The notes: a model not told the origin generated them from the sequence alone. A stretch of DNA of 64,000 nt from Paenibacillus sp. AN1007 (GCF_040702995.1 NZ_CP159992.1:6415001-6479000), one strand, 5' to 3'. Shown: positions 45,587 through 54,692, counted from the stretch's first letter. A program made the numbers and translations.

Positions 45587-47046
45587 AGCGGGCTGCTGTT
45601 GTAGGTGCAGGAATTGGAGGGCTTACCTCAGCTTTGCTGCTGAACCGTCAGGGATGGGATGTTACGGTGTACGAGCGAGGCTCCCGCGTAGGTGGACGGA
45701 TTGCTTTTGAACAGGAAGGGGATTACCGGATTGATCAGGGGCCAACGATTGTCCTGCTGCCCGAGATGCTGCTTGGCATTCTGGAAGAGGCCGGTGTCGA
45801 TCGCTCCAAAATTGAGCTGCTGCGCTGTGATCCTTTATACCGGGTGCACTATCACAGTGGACGTGTTATGACCAAGATGACAGACCGGGTGGAGCAGACC
45901 GCAGAGATTGAACGGTTGTTCCCGGGAGAAGGTCGTGGATTCACGAGATTCATGGAGGATATGGATACGTTGTTTCCCGCAGGACGGGCAGCCTTTCTGG
46001 AGCAGATGTTTCCTCGCAAAAGGGACTTCTTCACCCCTTCGCTCATGGCGCTTATGGGCAGGCTGCGTGCGCACAAGAGTGTGCGGAAGGCAGTAGGGGA
46101 TTATTTCGAACATGAAGAACTGCTCGATGCGTATTCGCTGCAAAGTTTGTATATCGGTGGATCGCCCTTTGGCACACCGGGCATTTATTCATTGCTTCCT
46201 TACGCCGAGCATGAGTATGGCATCTGGATGGTGAAGGGCGGTTACGCGGCTCTGCCCGTTATTTTGGAGCAGGAACTGCTCTCTCGCGGCGGCAAGATCA
46301 AGCTGAATACAGAGGTTACCGGATTGAAGATCAGCCATGGAGTATGCGAGGGTATTGAAACGGCTGAAGGTGCTGAAGAGGTGGATGCCGTAATCTACAA
46401 CGGGGATTTTCCGAACTTGAGCGGGCTGCTCAAGCAGATACCGGAAGCACCCGTGAAACGCAAGCCGTATCGGCCTTCATCGGGATGTGTACTGATCTAT
46501 GCTGGAGCAGACAAAAGGTGGGATGATGCCGCAGCGCATCAGTTTTTCCTGCCGCCAAGTCTGGATGGTAGTTTGCGCCAAGTGTTCAACGAGCGCCGCA
46601 TTCCGGCGAAGCCATCCTTTTACGTATTCAATCCGGCTGCGGTGGACGAGACAGCTGCACCTCCGGAACAGAGCGTACTGTATTTTCTCATTCCGGTACC
46701 GGACGCAGAGGGCGTGCACTGGGAACAGGAGAGTGAGGCGCTGGCAGAACGGGTGCTTCAGGAAGCGGAAGAGCGGGGATTCCCGGGACTGCGTGCAGCG
46801 CTGCAGTGGAAAAAGGTACGTACACCAGCCGACGCCGCGCGTGACGGCCTTTATGGCGGAGGAAGCTTTGGCATTGCTCCTGTCCTGTTTCAGTCCGGAG
46901 TATATCGCCCGCAGCCTAAGCCGTTTCCGAAAATTCAAGGTTTGTACGCTGCCGGGGCTTCGGTACATCCAGGAGGCGGCGTGCCTATTGTGATGCAGGG
47001 CGCAAGGATGGCTGTCAATCAACTCATGAAGGAGATGGGGAAATGA
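45583..47046 (+). CDS. CrtN/CrtI-family carotenoid desaturase or oxygenase 2
   Basis: 487 residues. FAD motif AAVVGAGIGGLTSALLLNRQG at the start, then ERGSRVGGRIAFEQ and RIDQGPTIVLLP, and C-terminal AAGASVHPGGGVPIVMQGAR. The ATG at 45583 overlaps the previous stop (ATGA); a longer opening to 45430 lies within the upstream gene. Its stop overlaps the synthase start in the same way. In C30 pathways a second CrtN-like enzyme either desaturates further or oxidises the chain end (CrtP/CrtNb); the choice here is open. Confidence 0.85.
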   Translation: MKRAAVVGAGIGGLTSALLLNRQGWDVTVYERGSRVGGRIAFEQEGDYRIDQGPTIVLLPEMLLGILEEAGVDRSKIELLRCDPLYRVHYHSGRVMTKMTDRVEQTAEIERLFPGEGRGFTRFMEDMDTLFPAGRAAFLEQMFPRKRDFFTPSLMALMGRLRAHKSVRKAVGDYFEHEELLDAYSLQSLYIGGSPFGTPGIYSLLPYAEHEYGIWMVKGGYAALPVILEQELLSRGGKIKLNTEVTGLKISHGVCEGIETAEGAEEVDAVIYNGDFPNLSGLLKQIPEAPVKRKPYRPSSGCVLIYAGADKRWDDAAAHQFFLPPSLDGSLRQVFNERRIPAKPSFYVFNPAAVDETAAPPEQSVLYFLIPVPDAEGVHWEQESEALAERVLQEAEERGFPGLRAALQWKKVRTPADAARDGLYGGGSFGIAPVLFQSGVYRPQPKPFPKIQGLYAAGASVHPGGGVPIVMQGARMAVNQLMKEMGK

Positions 47047-47915
47047 ACGAAGCAATTTTGAGCAGGTGTGAAGAGTTGATGCAGAAGGGCTCCTCGTCTT
47101 TTTATCAGGCATTTAAAGGCCTGCCAAGTCCCCGCCGCGAGGCGGTGTATGTTATCTATGCGTTCTGCCGCATGATTGATGACAGTGTAGATGAACCCGA
47201 ACAATCAACATATACGATCCATGAGATTCGTGATTTATTTGAACACCTCGAAGAGGCGGAAGGACATTTTATCTGGCCGGCCCTGAGATGGCTGTTCAGC
47301 AGCTTCCCTCATCTGGACAAAGGCCCGTTTTTCCGTCAGATGGAAGGACAATTAACGGATCTGGAAGTGACCCATTATACAACGCTGAAACAGCTGGAAC
47401 ACTATTGTTATCTGGTTGCTGGAACGGTAGGGGAAATGCTGCTGCCTGTGCTGCGTAATGATAACGGTGCGGAAGTGGCGATGAATGGTATTGCACTGGG
47501 TAAAGGCATGCAGATCGTGAACATTATTCGTGACGTAGGTGAAGACCGGGCCAGAATGCGCCGCTATGTACCGCTGGAGATCATGGAGAAACACGGCTAC
47601 TCCGAGCAGGACTGGGAAGACGGTGTTGTGGATGATCGATTTATTGCCATTATTCAGGATTTGAAAGATGCAGCTTTAAACTGGTTCCGGATCGGCATGG
47701 ATCGTCTGGACACCTATCCGGTAGAGAGTGCCTTTTCGATTGAGTTAGCCGCGGCCTTCTATTCGACGATTCTGCACGCCGTGGAGCGTAACGACTACGA
47801 TGTATACACGAAACGGGCTTATGTCAGCGATGAATTGAAACTGGAGATGCTGGGTGCGATTGTGAAACGTTATCCGATGCTGGCGTATCAAGCTTCCCGA
47901 ATGGCGGTATCCTGA
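47043..47915 (+). CDS. Squalene/phytoene synthase family (CrtM/CrtB)
   Basis: 290 residues. It joins two prenyl diphosphates head to head, the first step of carotenoid synthesis. The two aspartate-rich Mg-binding motifs are visible: DDSVDEPE and, later, NIIRDVGEDRARMRRYVPLE; the YAFCRMIDD signature is at about 38-46. A C30 (dehydrosqualene) product is favoured because the operon resembles bacillar C30 clusters, but sequence alone does not prove chain length. It overlaps both neighbours by a few bases. Confidence 0.92.
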   Translation: MNEAILSRCEELMQKGSSSFYQAFKGLPSPRREAVYVIYAFCRMIDDSVDEPEQSTYTIHEIRDLFEHLEEAEGHFIWPALRWLFSSFPHLDKGPFFRQMEGQLTDLEVTHYTTLKQLEHYCYLVAGTVGEMLLPVLRNDNGAEVAMNGIALGKGMQIVNIIRDVGEDRARMRRYVPLEIMEKHGYSEQDWEDGVVDDRFIAIIQDLKDAALNWFRIGMDRLDTYPVESAFSIELAAAFYSTILHAVERNDYDVYTKRAYVSDELKLEMLGAIVKRYPMLAYQASRMAVS

Positions 47916-48685
47916 TGGTTCAGTGGGTATACTGGGTCTGGTATGCCATCGGTGCCATCCTGATGCTTACGATAGGTGTGCCTGAGGCGTTATCTTTTTC
48001 CAATGGACTCTTTCTGGTGTTTTACGCACTTTGTGTACTGGATCTTATCTATCAGAAGCAAAATTACCGATCTGATCTGTCCGACCAGTCAGTCAAATGG
48101 CTGCGTCCCGGCCTCTGGATATCTTCTTTCATCATCTGGCTGGGCGGGATGGGCGTGGAATGGATCGGTGTACATACACACTGGCCTTTTGGCGAGTACG
48201 CTTACTCGGATTTCTTCGGCATACATCTGTTCAGCGTTCCGGTAACGCTTGGATTTGCCTGGATTGCCGTCGTGGGCAATTCGGCACTGATCAGCGGCGG
48301 CGGATCAACGTGGGGTGGTAAGTTAGTGCGAGCCCTCAAAACGGGATTTTGGGCCATTGTGCTGGATTTGGTACTTGACCCTGTGGCTCATGCAAGAGGA
48401 TTTTGGGAATGGCAGGCTCCGGGCGGGTTCTATGGTGTCCCGTGGACAAACTACATCAGCTGGTTCATTATGGGCGCATTGCTGTCTCTCTTTTTGCCGG
48501 CTATGCCGAAGGATCGACGTTCTTTACTCCGGGCAAAATGGCTGTACCAGCTATTTATTCTTTTGTTCGGTCTGCTTGCCCTTAAGGAAGGGATAACAGG
48601 CAGTTTCATCATTGCCATTGCAGGTGTGCTGCTTGCTGAGGGGAGCTGGCTGTATGATCCGCGCCGCAAAGTCCAAAGCGTTTGA
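47915..48685 (+). CDS. CruF-type carotenoid hydratase family (DUF422)
   Basis: 256 residues with seven hydrophobic segments. The family-typical segments GGMGVEWIGVHTHWPFGEY and LDLVLDPVAHARGFWEW are present. CruF adds water at C-1' of the polyene end, giving the hydroxyl to be glycosylated; bacillar C30 clusters carry homologues. The start shares one base with the synthase stop (TGATG). The end overlaps the acyltransferase gene by 32 bases. Confidence 0.82.
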   Translation: MVQWVYWVWYAIGAILMLTIGVPEALSFSNGLFLVFYALCVLDLIYQKQNYRSDLSDQSVKWLRPGLWISSFIIWLGGMGVEWIGVHTHWPFGEYAYSDFFGIHLFSVPVTLGFAWIAVVGNSALISGGGSTWGGKLVRALKTGFWAIVLDLVLDPVAHARGFWEWQAPGGFYGVPWTNYISWFIMGALLSLFLPAMPKDRRSLLRAKWLYQLFILLFGLLALKEGITGSFIIAIAGVLLAEGSWLYDPRRKVQSV

Positions 48686-49427
48686 CCGAGTCTTCTCGCT
48701 GTACAACCATTATTATTTGCTGCGCAGACATTTCCGTTCGTTTACGCTCTCGGGTTCGCTTGACCCGCAGATGATGGAACGTAATGGCGCGAAAGGGATG
48801 CTGCCTATGGCACCGGATCAGCCTGTTGTTTATTTCATGAACCACAGTTCGTGGTGGGATGGACTGCTGCTGTATCATGCGGCGAAGCAAACCTCGCGCG
48901 GGGATCATTATGTGATGATGGAGGAGCGGCAGCTTCGGCAGTATGCTTTTTTTCGCAAACTTGGGGCGTATTCAATTAATAAAGACAGTGCTTCTGGTGT
49001 GCGGACATCGCTGCAGTATACGAGTGAGCTGCTGGCTGCTGGCAAAAGGGTCTGGATTTTCCCGCAGGGTGAAATTCTTCATCAGGAGGCGCGGCCGATT
49101 CAGTTCCGTCCGGGTATCGGACTTGTGCTTCGTCGTTTTCCGCAGGCTGCTGCCGTGCCAGTCACCTTATGTCATGGCATGGTTCAGCATGACCTGCCGG
49201 AAATTTCAATGAAGGCTGGCCCACCAATCATGGAAAATTGGAACGTGTGGAAGAGTGAAGAGATCGCAGAGCGGCTGGGCATTGTACTGGAGCAGCAGCT
49301 GAATGATCACAGATCAGCGTTGATTCGACTTGGACAAGGAAGTCTACCGGATGCGAGGTCATTGATTCGGGGTATGCGTTCCACTAGCGAGAAATACGAT
49401 AAGGCAAGAAAGCGGGTGAACCGATAA
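48654..49427 (+). CDS. PlsC-like acyltransferase of the carotenoid operon
   Basis: 257 residues. The HX4D catalytic motif reads NHSSWWDG, and the second block reads IFPQGE, as in 1-acylglycerol-3-phosphate acyltransferases. In carotenoid clusters such enzymes (CrtO of staphylococci) esterify the sugar on the carotenoid with a fatty acid. ATG at 48654 is chosen because GAGGGGAG lies before it; the frame opens earlier at 48612 inside the cruF-like gene. Confidence 0.83.
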   Translation: MIRAAKSKAFDRVFSLYNHYYLLRRHFRSFTLSGSLDPQMMERNGAKGMLPMAPDQPVVYFMNHSSWWDGLLLYHAAKQTSRGDHYVMMEERQLRQYAFFRKLGAYSINKDSASGVRTSLQYTSELLAAGKRVWIFPQGEILHQEARPIQFRPGIGLVLRRFPQAAAVPVTLCHGMVQHDLPEISMKAGPPIMENWNVWKSEEIAERLGIVLEQQLNDHRSALIRLGQGSLPDARSLIRGMRSTSEKYDKARKRVNR

Positions 49428-49428
49428 C

Positions 49429-50589
49429 ATGAATGGGAGTATGAGTACATCTGAAATGCTGTGGATGTGTCTGGCTGGATGGCTGATTGTGCAGCTGCTT
49501 TTTGCGTTATGGAATGCGGCCTGTCTTCCTAAAGTACGTTCATTCCGTAAAGCCAGCCTCCAGCCTCCCGATCTGCTTGTTTCGGTATTGATTCCCGCCC
49601 GAAACGAACGAATACATATCGAAGAATGTTTGGAAAGTGTGCTTGCCAGCCACACAGATGGGTTCCGCATGGAAGTGCTGGTACTGGACGACCGCTCGGA
49701 AGACGAAACCGCGGCTTTGGTTCAGGCCATCGCTGAGCGGGATTCGCGTGTACGTTTGCTTCGCGGTACAGAGCTGCCGGCGGGCTGGATGGGGAAGTCC
49801 CATGCCTGTCACCGATTGGTGCAGGAAGCGCAGGGGGACTGGTTTATGTTCGTGGATGCAGACGTTCGGGTCAAGCCGGACGCCATTGCGCAGACACTTG
49901 CTGCAGGGTGCGCGCAGGGCGGCGGTCTGGTTACCGGATTTCCCTATCAGGTCGCCAAGACCTGGATGGAAAAGCTCGTTGTGCCGATGATGATGTTTAC
50001 GATCATCAGCCATCTACCCATTTTTATGATACGCAGGTCAGCAAGTCCGATGTTTGTCGCCGCTACGGGGGCTTTTTTGCTTATTCATCGAACAAGTTAC
50101 GAAGCTTCTGGCGGTCATGCAGCGATTCAAGGGCATCTGGTGGACGATATGAGTCTTGCCAAAGCGGCGAAACGTGCGGGTCACCCCGTGATGCTGGCAG
50201 ATGTCCACGATGTGACGAGTACGCGGATGTATCAGAACGGCGGTGAGGTATGGAACGGGTACAAGAAAAACATGTATGAAGGCATGGGGCGCAAAGACGT
50301 GCTGCTGCTTGGTACGATGCTGATGTATTTCATGATGTATATGGTACCGCCGCTAGGTCTGGTGATAGGGCTGTTAACGGGAAGTGATACCTCGATGCTG
50401 TATGGATTCATAGGCACGCTGCTTGGCATGGCTGTAAAACGAGTATCCGATTATATCGGAGGTCAGCCGTGGTGGCTGGCTCTTTTTCAACCGATCAGCA
50501 TGGCATGTGTCATTGCCATCGGTCTGGCCTCATGGCAGGCGGGTCGATCCGGTAAAGGATACGTATGGAAAGGCAGGCGGTACAGCTGA
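49429..50589 (+). CDS. Family 2 glycosyltransferase of the carotenoid operon
   Basis: 386 residues. A membrane anchor at about 5-25, then the GT-A start SVLIPARNERIHIEECLESVL, DDRSEDE, the DxD-type FVDADVR, and a QxxRW-like later region, with two to three hydrophobic helices at the C terminus. Similar enzymes (CrtQ-like) attach glucose to the hydroxyl or carboxyl end of bacterial carotenoids. One base separates it from the acyltransferase stop, and its stop overlaps the next start (TGATG). Confidence 0.87.
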   Translation: MNGSMSTSEMLWMCLAGWLIVQLLFALWNAACLPKVRSFRKASLQPPDLLVSVLIPARNERIHIEECLESVLASHTDGFRMEVLVLDDRSEDETAALVQAIAERDSRVRLLRGTELPAGWMGKSHACHRLVQEAQGDWFMFVDADVRVKPDAIAQTLAAGCAQGGGLVTGFPYQVAKTWMEKLVVPMMMFTIISHLPIFMIRRSASPMFVAATGAFLLIHRTSYEASGGHAAIQGHLVDDMSLAKAAKRAGHPVMLADVHDVTSTRMYQNGGEVWNGYKKNMYEGMGRKDVLLLGTMLMYFMMYMVPPLGLVIGLLTGSDTSMLYGFIGTLLGMAVKRVSDYIGGQPWWLALFQPISMACVIAIGLASWQAGRSGKGYVWKGRRYS

Positions 50590-52224
50590 TGCGTAATATA
50601 CAGGGGAATGGAAATGGTGACGGTTCAGAAGATACAGAGAGAGACAAAGGTATAGGAGAAGGTAGAAAAGGGGCAGGAATGCTGCTGGGAGAAGAGATGA
50701 AAATGGATAACGGGCACCGGGCGGAGGCCTCAAACGGGAGCTTAAAACAGGATGTCATTATAATCGGGGCAGGCTTCGGTGGTCTGTCCTGTGCGATCCG
50801 TCTTGCCTCAGCCGGCTTACGGGTAATGATTCTGGAGCGTCAGGAGCATGTGGGCGGCAAGCTCGCAGCAGATCCGGCAGGCGGGGTATCACTTTGACCG
50901 CGGGCCGAGCACGATCACGATGCCGGATGCGTTTCGCTCGGTGTTTGATCATGCAGGCGTGGCGATGGAGAACTATGTGCAATTGTACGAGCTGGAACCT
51001 CGAACACGTAATATTTTTGCTGACGGTACCGTGGTCGATCTGTCCAAAAATCGTGGCTCGATGAAAGAACAGATCGCTGCGTACAGTTCAGAGGATGCCT
51101 TACGTTATGATGCCTTCATGGATGAGTCTGCTGCATTGTACGCAGAAGCGAATCGTCATTTTCTCGGTAAACTGCTGCTGAAACCGTCTGACAAATACAA
51201 TCTGCAAATGCTGCGCAGTCTGCTTAAGGTGCGGCCTGCGGTCAAGTTGGATAAGCTGCTGCGCAGGTACTTTAATCATCCGCATACCCTCGCGATGTTC
51301 GGAAGGTATGCTACGTACGTTGGATCTTCGCCGTATCTCTCACCCTCAATCTTCGCCATGATGGGACACGTGGAAGCAGAGGTGGGCGTATACGGGGTCA
51401 AAGGCGGAACGTATCAGCTTATTGAAGGTATGACTCGGCTTGCGTGCGAAAAAGGTGTGCAGATTCTGACGGGTGTAGAGGTGCATCAGATTGCAATTCA
51501 GAATGGCAGGGTGACGGGTGTGGATACAGATCGGGGTTTTATGGAGGCGAAGCAGGTTGTGGCTAACGGAGATGTGCTTAGTGTAAACCGGCTGCTGCTT
51601 GCACCTGAGCATCGGAAACGCATGAGCGATGCCCGGATTGCAAAGTACGAACCGTCCATTTCAGGCTTTGTCACCCTGGCCGGGGTGCGCAGGCAATACG
51701 ATCAGCTGCTGCATCACACCGTCTTTTTCCCAGAGCAGTACGAGCCGGAGTTTGAACATATTTTCCGTAACCGCAGCATGCCTTCCGATCCAACGATATA
51801 CATCTGTTACTCCGGGTACTCCGAAGCAGGCATGGCTCCAGAAGGAGCCAGCAATTTATTCATTTTGGTGAACGCGCCATATTTGTCCGAAGCGTGGAAC
51901 TGGGAAGAGCAGCAGACACGCTATGGAGAATTTGTGCTTGAACGATTGGAGGCACGCGGGATCAGCGGACTAAAACAATCGGATGTGCTGATCCGTTATA
52001 CCCCCCAACATATTGAACAGGATACACTCGCTCATCAAGGATCTATCTATGGAATCTCCTCCAATTCGGTGAAGCAGACCTTCATGCGCCCAGGTAACCA
52101 AAGCAAAGATGTGCAGGGACTCTGGTACGTTGGCGGCACCACCCACCCTGGCGGTGGGACCCCGATTGTTACCTTGTCTGGTCAGCTTGTGGGTGAGCAG
52201 CTTGCAGTGGAGCTGGGAAAATAA
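50589..52224 (+). pseudogene. CrtN/CrtI-family desaturase 3, frameshifted
   Basis: Two frames together make one desaturase. The first (50589-50897) has about 55 hydrophilic residues, then the FAD motif VIIIGAGFGGLSCAIRLASAG and ERQEHVGGKL. The second (in frame from about 50865 to 52224) continues QQIRQAGYHFDRGPSTITMP and ends with VGGTTHPGGGTPIVTLSGQ. Dropping one C at about 50864 (CTCGCAG to CTGCAG) restores the reading and the exact spacing seen in desaturase 1 (GG-x10-FDRG). Without correction the product stops at 110 codons or less. It may be a real mutation, or a sequencing error. The start is uncertain (ATG at 50589, 50698 or 50704). Confidence 0.85.
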
Positions 52225-52772
52225 TATAGGTGCGGCGAGAAATAGATTGTTCTGAAACCTGATGAAATTAACGAGGTCAGATCAGTAATGCGAAACTTTA
52301 TTGACTTAAACACTGAGGTGAAACAGGTACTCTGGCATCTCAATAAGCTGGTACACGTGCTGCGGGTCCAACTACGGAGAGCGGCTGCTTCAAGGCTTCA
52401 GTGAGGCGTTACGTAAGGGTGCTCCAAAACCTTTAATGAGGTTATTCATCGAACTCATTTGGTTTTGGGGCGTCCTTTCATTAGGTGAAGAGGAACGGTA
52501 TACTGGAAAGAGTTGTGCATTGATAGAATACAGTCATGTTTGGCGTGATAAAGAGTCGGATGAACAACAAGTGTGGCGGCAAAAGCACAGGATGGATTAT
52601 TTCATATGTGTTATGTGTGGAAGGCGAACCGTGATCGCTGCGGATGTTCATTCCACTGCATTTCATTTACATAGAAACAAGGGGTACAGAGCAGCCAAAC
52701 ATGGGGTAGGGAGCAGGAAGCAAATGCAGGCCAGCCTACCCTGCACATTATTCTCACTTAGGAGGTCTCATC
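52225..52772. other. Intergenic region after the carotenoid operon
   Basis: 548 bases between the third desaturase and the IPP isomerase gene. It contains the hairpin at 52421-52472. A 114-codon frame at 52436-52780 starts inside that hairpin, overlaps the isomerase start and has no family features, so it is not called. A CTTAGGAGGTCTC site belongs to the isomerase. Confidence 0.6.
52421..52472 (+). terminator. Possible terminator of the carotenoid operon
   Basis: GCTCCAAAACC..AATGAG pairs with CTCATT..GGTTTTGGGGC in a long, nearly regular hairpin. The tail (CGTCCTTTCATT) is only partly T-rich. Confidence 0.5.
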
Positions 52773-53840
52773 ATGAATGAACAAGAGCGAGCCGGCAGAC
52801 GGCTGCTGCCCGAAGTGGCAACGGGAGAACGGAAGCTGGAGCACGTGCGCCTCTGCTTGGAGGAGAATGTGGCAGGAGAAGGTATAACGAGTGGACTGGA
52901 AAAATATGCGTTCCGGCATCATCCGCTGCCAGAGTTAGACTTTGAAGAGGTGCGTCTAGACACTTCGTTCCTTGGCAAAACAATGCGTACACCTCTGCTC
53001 ATCAGTTCGATGACGGGTGGAAGCCAAACCACAGGCGCTATCAATGAGCGCCTGGCGAGGGTAGCGAACGCCAGAGGTTGGGCGCTCGGTGTAGGCTCGA
53101 TCCGGGCTGCCGTGGAGCAGCCGGAACTCGCAAGCACATTTAATGTCCGCCGCTGGGCACCGGACATCCCGGTCATCGCGAACCTGGGCGCGGTTCAGCT
53201 GAACTATGGCTTCAGCACAGCTGATTTCCAGCGTGCCGTGGATATCGCTGGCGCGGATATACTCGTGCTGCATCTGAACACGCTGCAGGAGGTATTCCAG
53301 CCAGAAGGCAATACAAACTTCAGCGGACTATATCAGCGAATCGAGACATTATGCCGTGAGCTGGAAGTTCCTGTCGGTGTCAAGGAAGTTGGCTTCGGCA
53401 TCGATGGCGTGACGGCACAGCGCCTGTACGAAGCGGGCATAGCATTCATCGATGTGGCTGGCGCGGGTGGTACAAGCTGGGTACAGGTGGAGAAGTACCG
53501 CAACAATAACCCGGTACGCCGAGCGGCGGCGGAAGCCTTTGCCGACTGGGGCATCCCCACAGCCGAGTGCATTCAGGACGTACGAGCGCTGAACCCCGAT
53601 GGGGCGCTGATCGGAAGCGGCGGACTGTACACGGGCGTGGACGCCGCCAAAGCGCTTGCGCTGGGTGCCGACCTCGCAGGCTTCGGCCGCTCGCTGCTCG
53701 AATCTGCCGTCACGTCCGACGAAGCACTGGATCAGCGACTGGAGCAGGTCGAATTCGAACTTCGCACCGTCATGTTTGGCATCGGCGCAGGCAGCATCGC
53801 AGGTGTGAAGCAGACAGAACGTTTGGTAGAGCGGCGGTAA
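52773..53840 (+). CDS. fni: Type 2 isopentenyl-diphosphate delta-isomerase
   Basis: 355 residues. An FMN-dependent enzyme that interconverts IPP and DMAPP and so supplies prenyl precursors. Family features: MTGGSQTTGAINERLA near residue 80, LGVGSIRAAVEQPE, VKEVGFGIDGVTA and GSGGLYTGVDAAKALALGAD. TAGGAGGTC lies eight bases upstream of the ATG. Its place right after the carotenoid operon fits a precursor-supply role, although it is separated by 548 bases and may have its own promoter. Confidence 0.93.
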   Translation: MNEQERAGRRLLPEVATGERKLEHVRLCLEENVAGEGITSGLEKYAFRHHPLPELDFEEVRLDTSFLGKTMRTPLLISSMTGGSQTTGAINERLARVANARGWALGVGSIRAAVEQPELASTFNVRRWAPDIPVIANLGAVQLNYGFSTADFQRAVDIAGADILVLHLNTLQEVFQPEGNTNFSGLYQRIETLCRELEVPVGVKEVGFGIDGVTAQRLYEAGIAFIDVAGAGGTSWVQVEKYRNNNPVRRAAAEAFADWGIPTAECIQDVRALNPDGALIGSGGLYTGVDAAKALALGADLAGFGRSLLESAVTSDEALDQRLEQVEFELRTVMFGIGAGSIAGVKQTERLVERR

Positions 53841-53918
53841 GGTTGGCGGACGGGGACGCCGAGGAGTCAGAGTGGAGAATAAAAGGTTAGTAAGCGGAGG
53901 GCTGTATCGGTTCAGTAG

Positions 53919-54069
53919 CTCTAACGATCACCAGAAGCGCTATTTGTGCGAAAACCTCCAATATTTTGTGAAAAACGTGGTTTTCAAGTAAATAAGCTCC
54001 CTGGTGATCGTTAGAATTTCAAAAGTGACCAAAAAAAGGAAAATAGCGTCGCTGGTGATCGTTAGAATT
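53919..54069. repeat. Three copies of a dispersed TTCTAACGATC repeat, one direct and two inverted
   Basis: Copy A (53919-53946) reads CTCTAACGATCACCAG then AAGCGCTATTTG. Copies B (53989-54017) and C (54041-54069) are inverted: AAATAAGCTCCCTGG or AAATAGCGTCGCTGG, then TGATCGTTAGAATT. Arms A and B or A and C could fold into a long hairpin. A further copy is at 15297. The 410-base gap after fni holds no gene. Confidence 0.75.
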
Positions 54070-54129
54070 CGTGGTGTCCCATCTGGCATTCGCTGATCGT
54101 TCGATGTAGGAATGGAATATGCGAGTGAA

Positions 54130-54333
54130 TGGGATCTCGTGGTGCGAACCCCAAGCTCACATGATTTCCCCGGGGGATTCGCACCAGTTTTCTTATGTTT
54201 TCGTGACCTTTTGGCAACAGTGTGTGGTTAAATTGGGGTGTTTTTGAAGTCAATGGTAAGGTTGTTTGATATAATATGAAGAAGATACGTCATGCGAATT
54301 AGATTTTACAACTTTACTACGTATTTTTTCGCT
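54130..54333 (+). promoter_or_regulatory. CRISPR leader
   Basis: Directly upstream of the first repeat. GGTGCGAA (54141-54148) and TTCGCACC (54178-54185) form an inverted repeat of the kind I associate with type I-C leaders, and an AT-rich stretch with GATATAATATG (about 54269-54279) could be the array promoter. Its place at the end opposite the decayed repeat fits the leader role. Confidence 0.6.
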
Positions 54334-54692
54334 GTCGCACTCCGTTGGGGTGCGTGGATTGAAATAGCTGTTCACTAAACAGCAAATGCTGTTTATCCCG
54401 TCGCACTCCGTTGGGGTGCGTGGATTGAAATCAAGCGACGATACAGAAGCTCCGGCGTCCACATTGCGTCGCACTCCGTATGGGGTACGTGGATTGAAAT
54501 AAAGAATACGGTACCGATCAACTCACCCGCTTTGGTGTCGCACTCTATATGGAGTGCGTGGATTGAAATCCGGTAGTCATTGGATGTCATGGGTACAAAA
54601 AAAGTCGCACTCCGTATGGAGTGTGTGGATTGAAAAAATTGTTTCCCATTCCTTCCTGACCCACCTCCAGAATCGCACTCCGTGTGGATTGA
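54334..54692 (+). CRISPR. Orphan type I-C-like CRISPR array, 5 repeats plus one truncated
   Basis: Repeats at 54334-54365, 54400-54431, 54468-54500, 54537-54569 and 54604-54636, plus a remnant at 54673-54692. Each reads GTCGCAC-TC, a variable 4-5 base loop, GG-G-TGCG and GTGGATTGAAA, matching the type I-C repeat. Spacers are 34, 36, 36, 34 and 36 bases. The repeat stems vary (CCGTTGGGG, CCGTATGGGG, CTATATGGAG, CCGTATGGAG) while pairing is mostly kept. The last repeat has lost its middle. No cas gene lies in the window. Confidence 0.9.

Noticed and set aside
52436-52780. 114-codon frame before the IPP isomerase
   Set aside because: Starts inside a hairpin, overlaps the fni ribosome binding site and start, and has no recognisable family features.
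54062-54253. 63-codon minus-strand frame beside the CRISPR array
   Set aside because: It lies in the leader and a dispersed repeat; the leader explanation fits better.
54250-54590. Minus-strand frames with repeated SIHAP/CD motifs
   Set aside because: They are translations of the CRISPR repeats and spacers, not a repeat protein.
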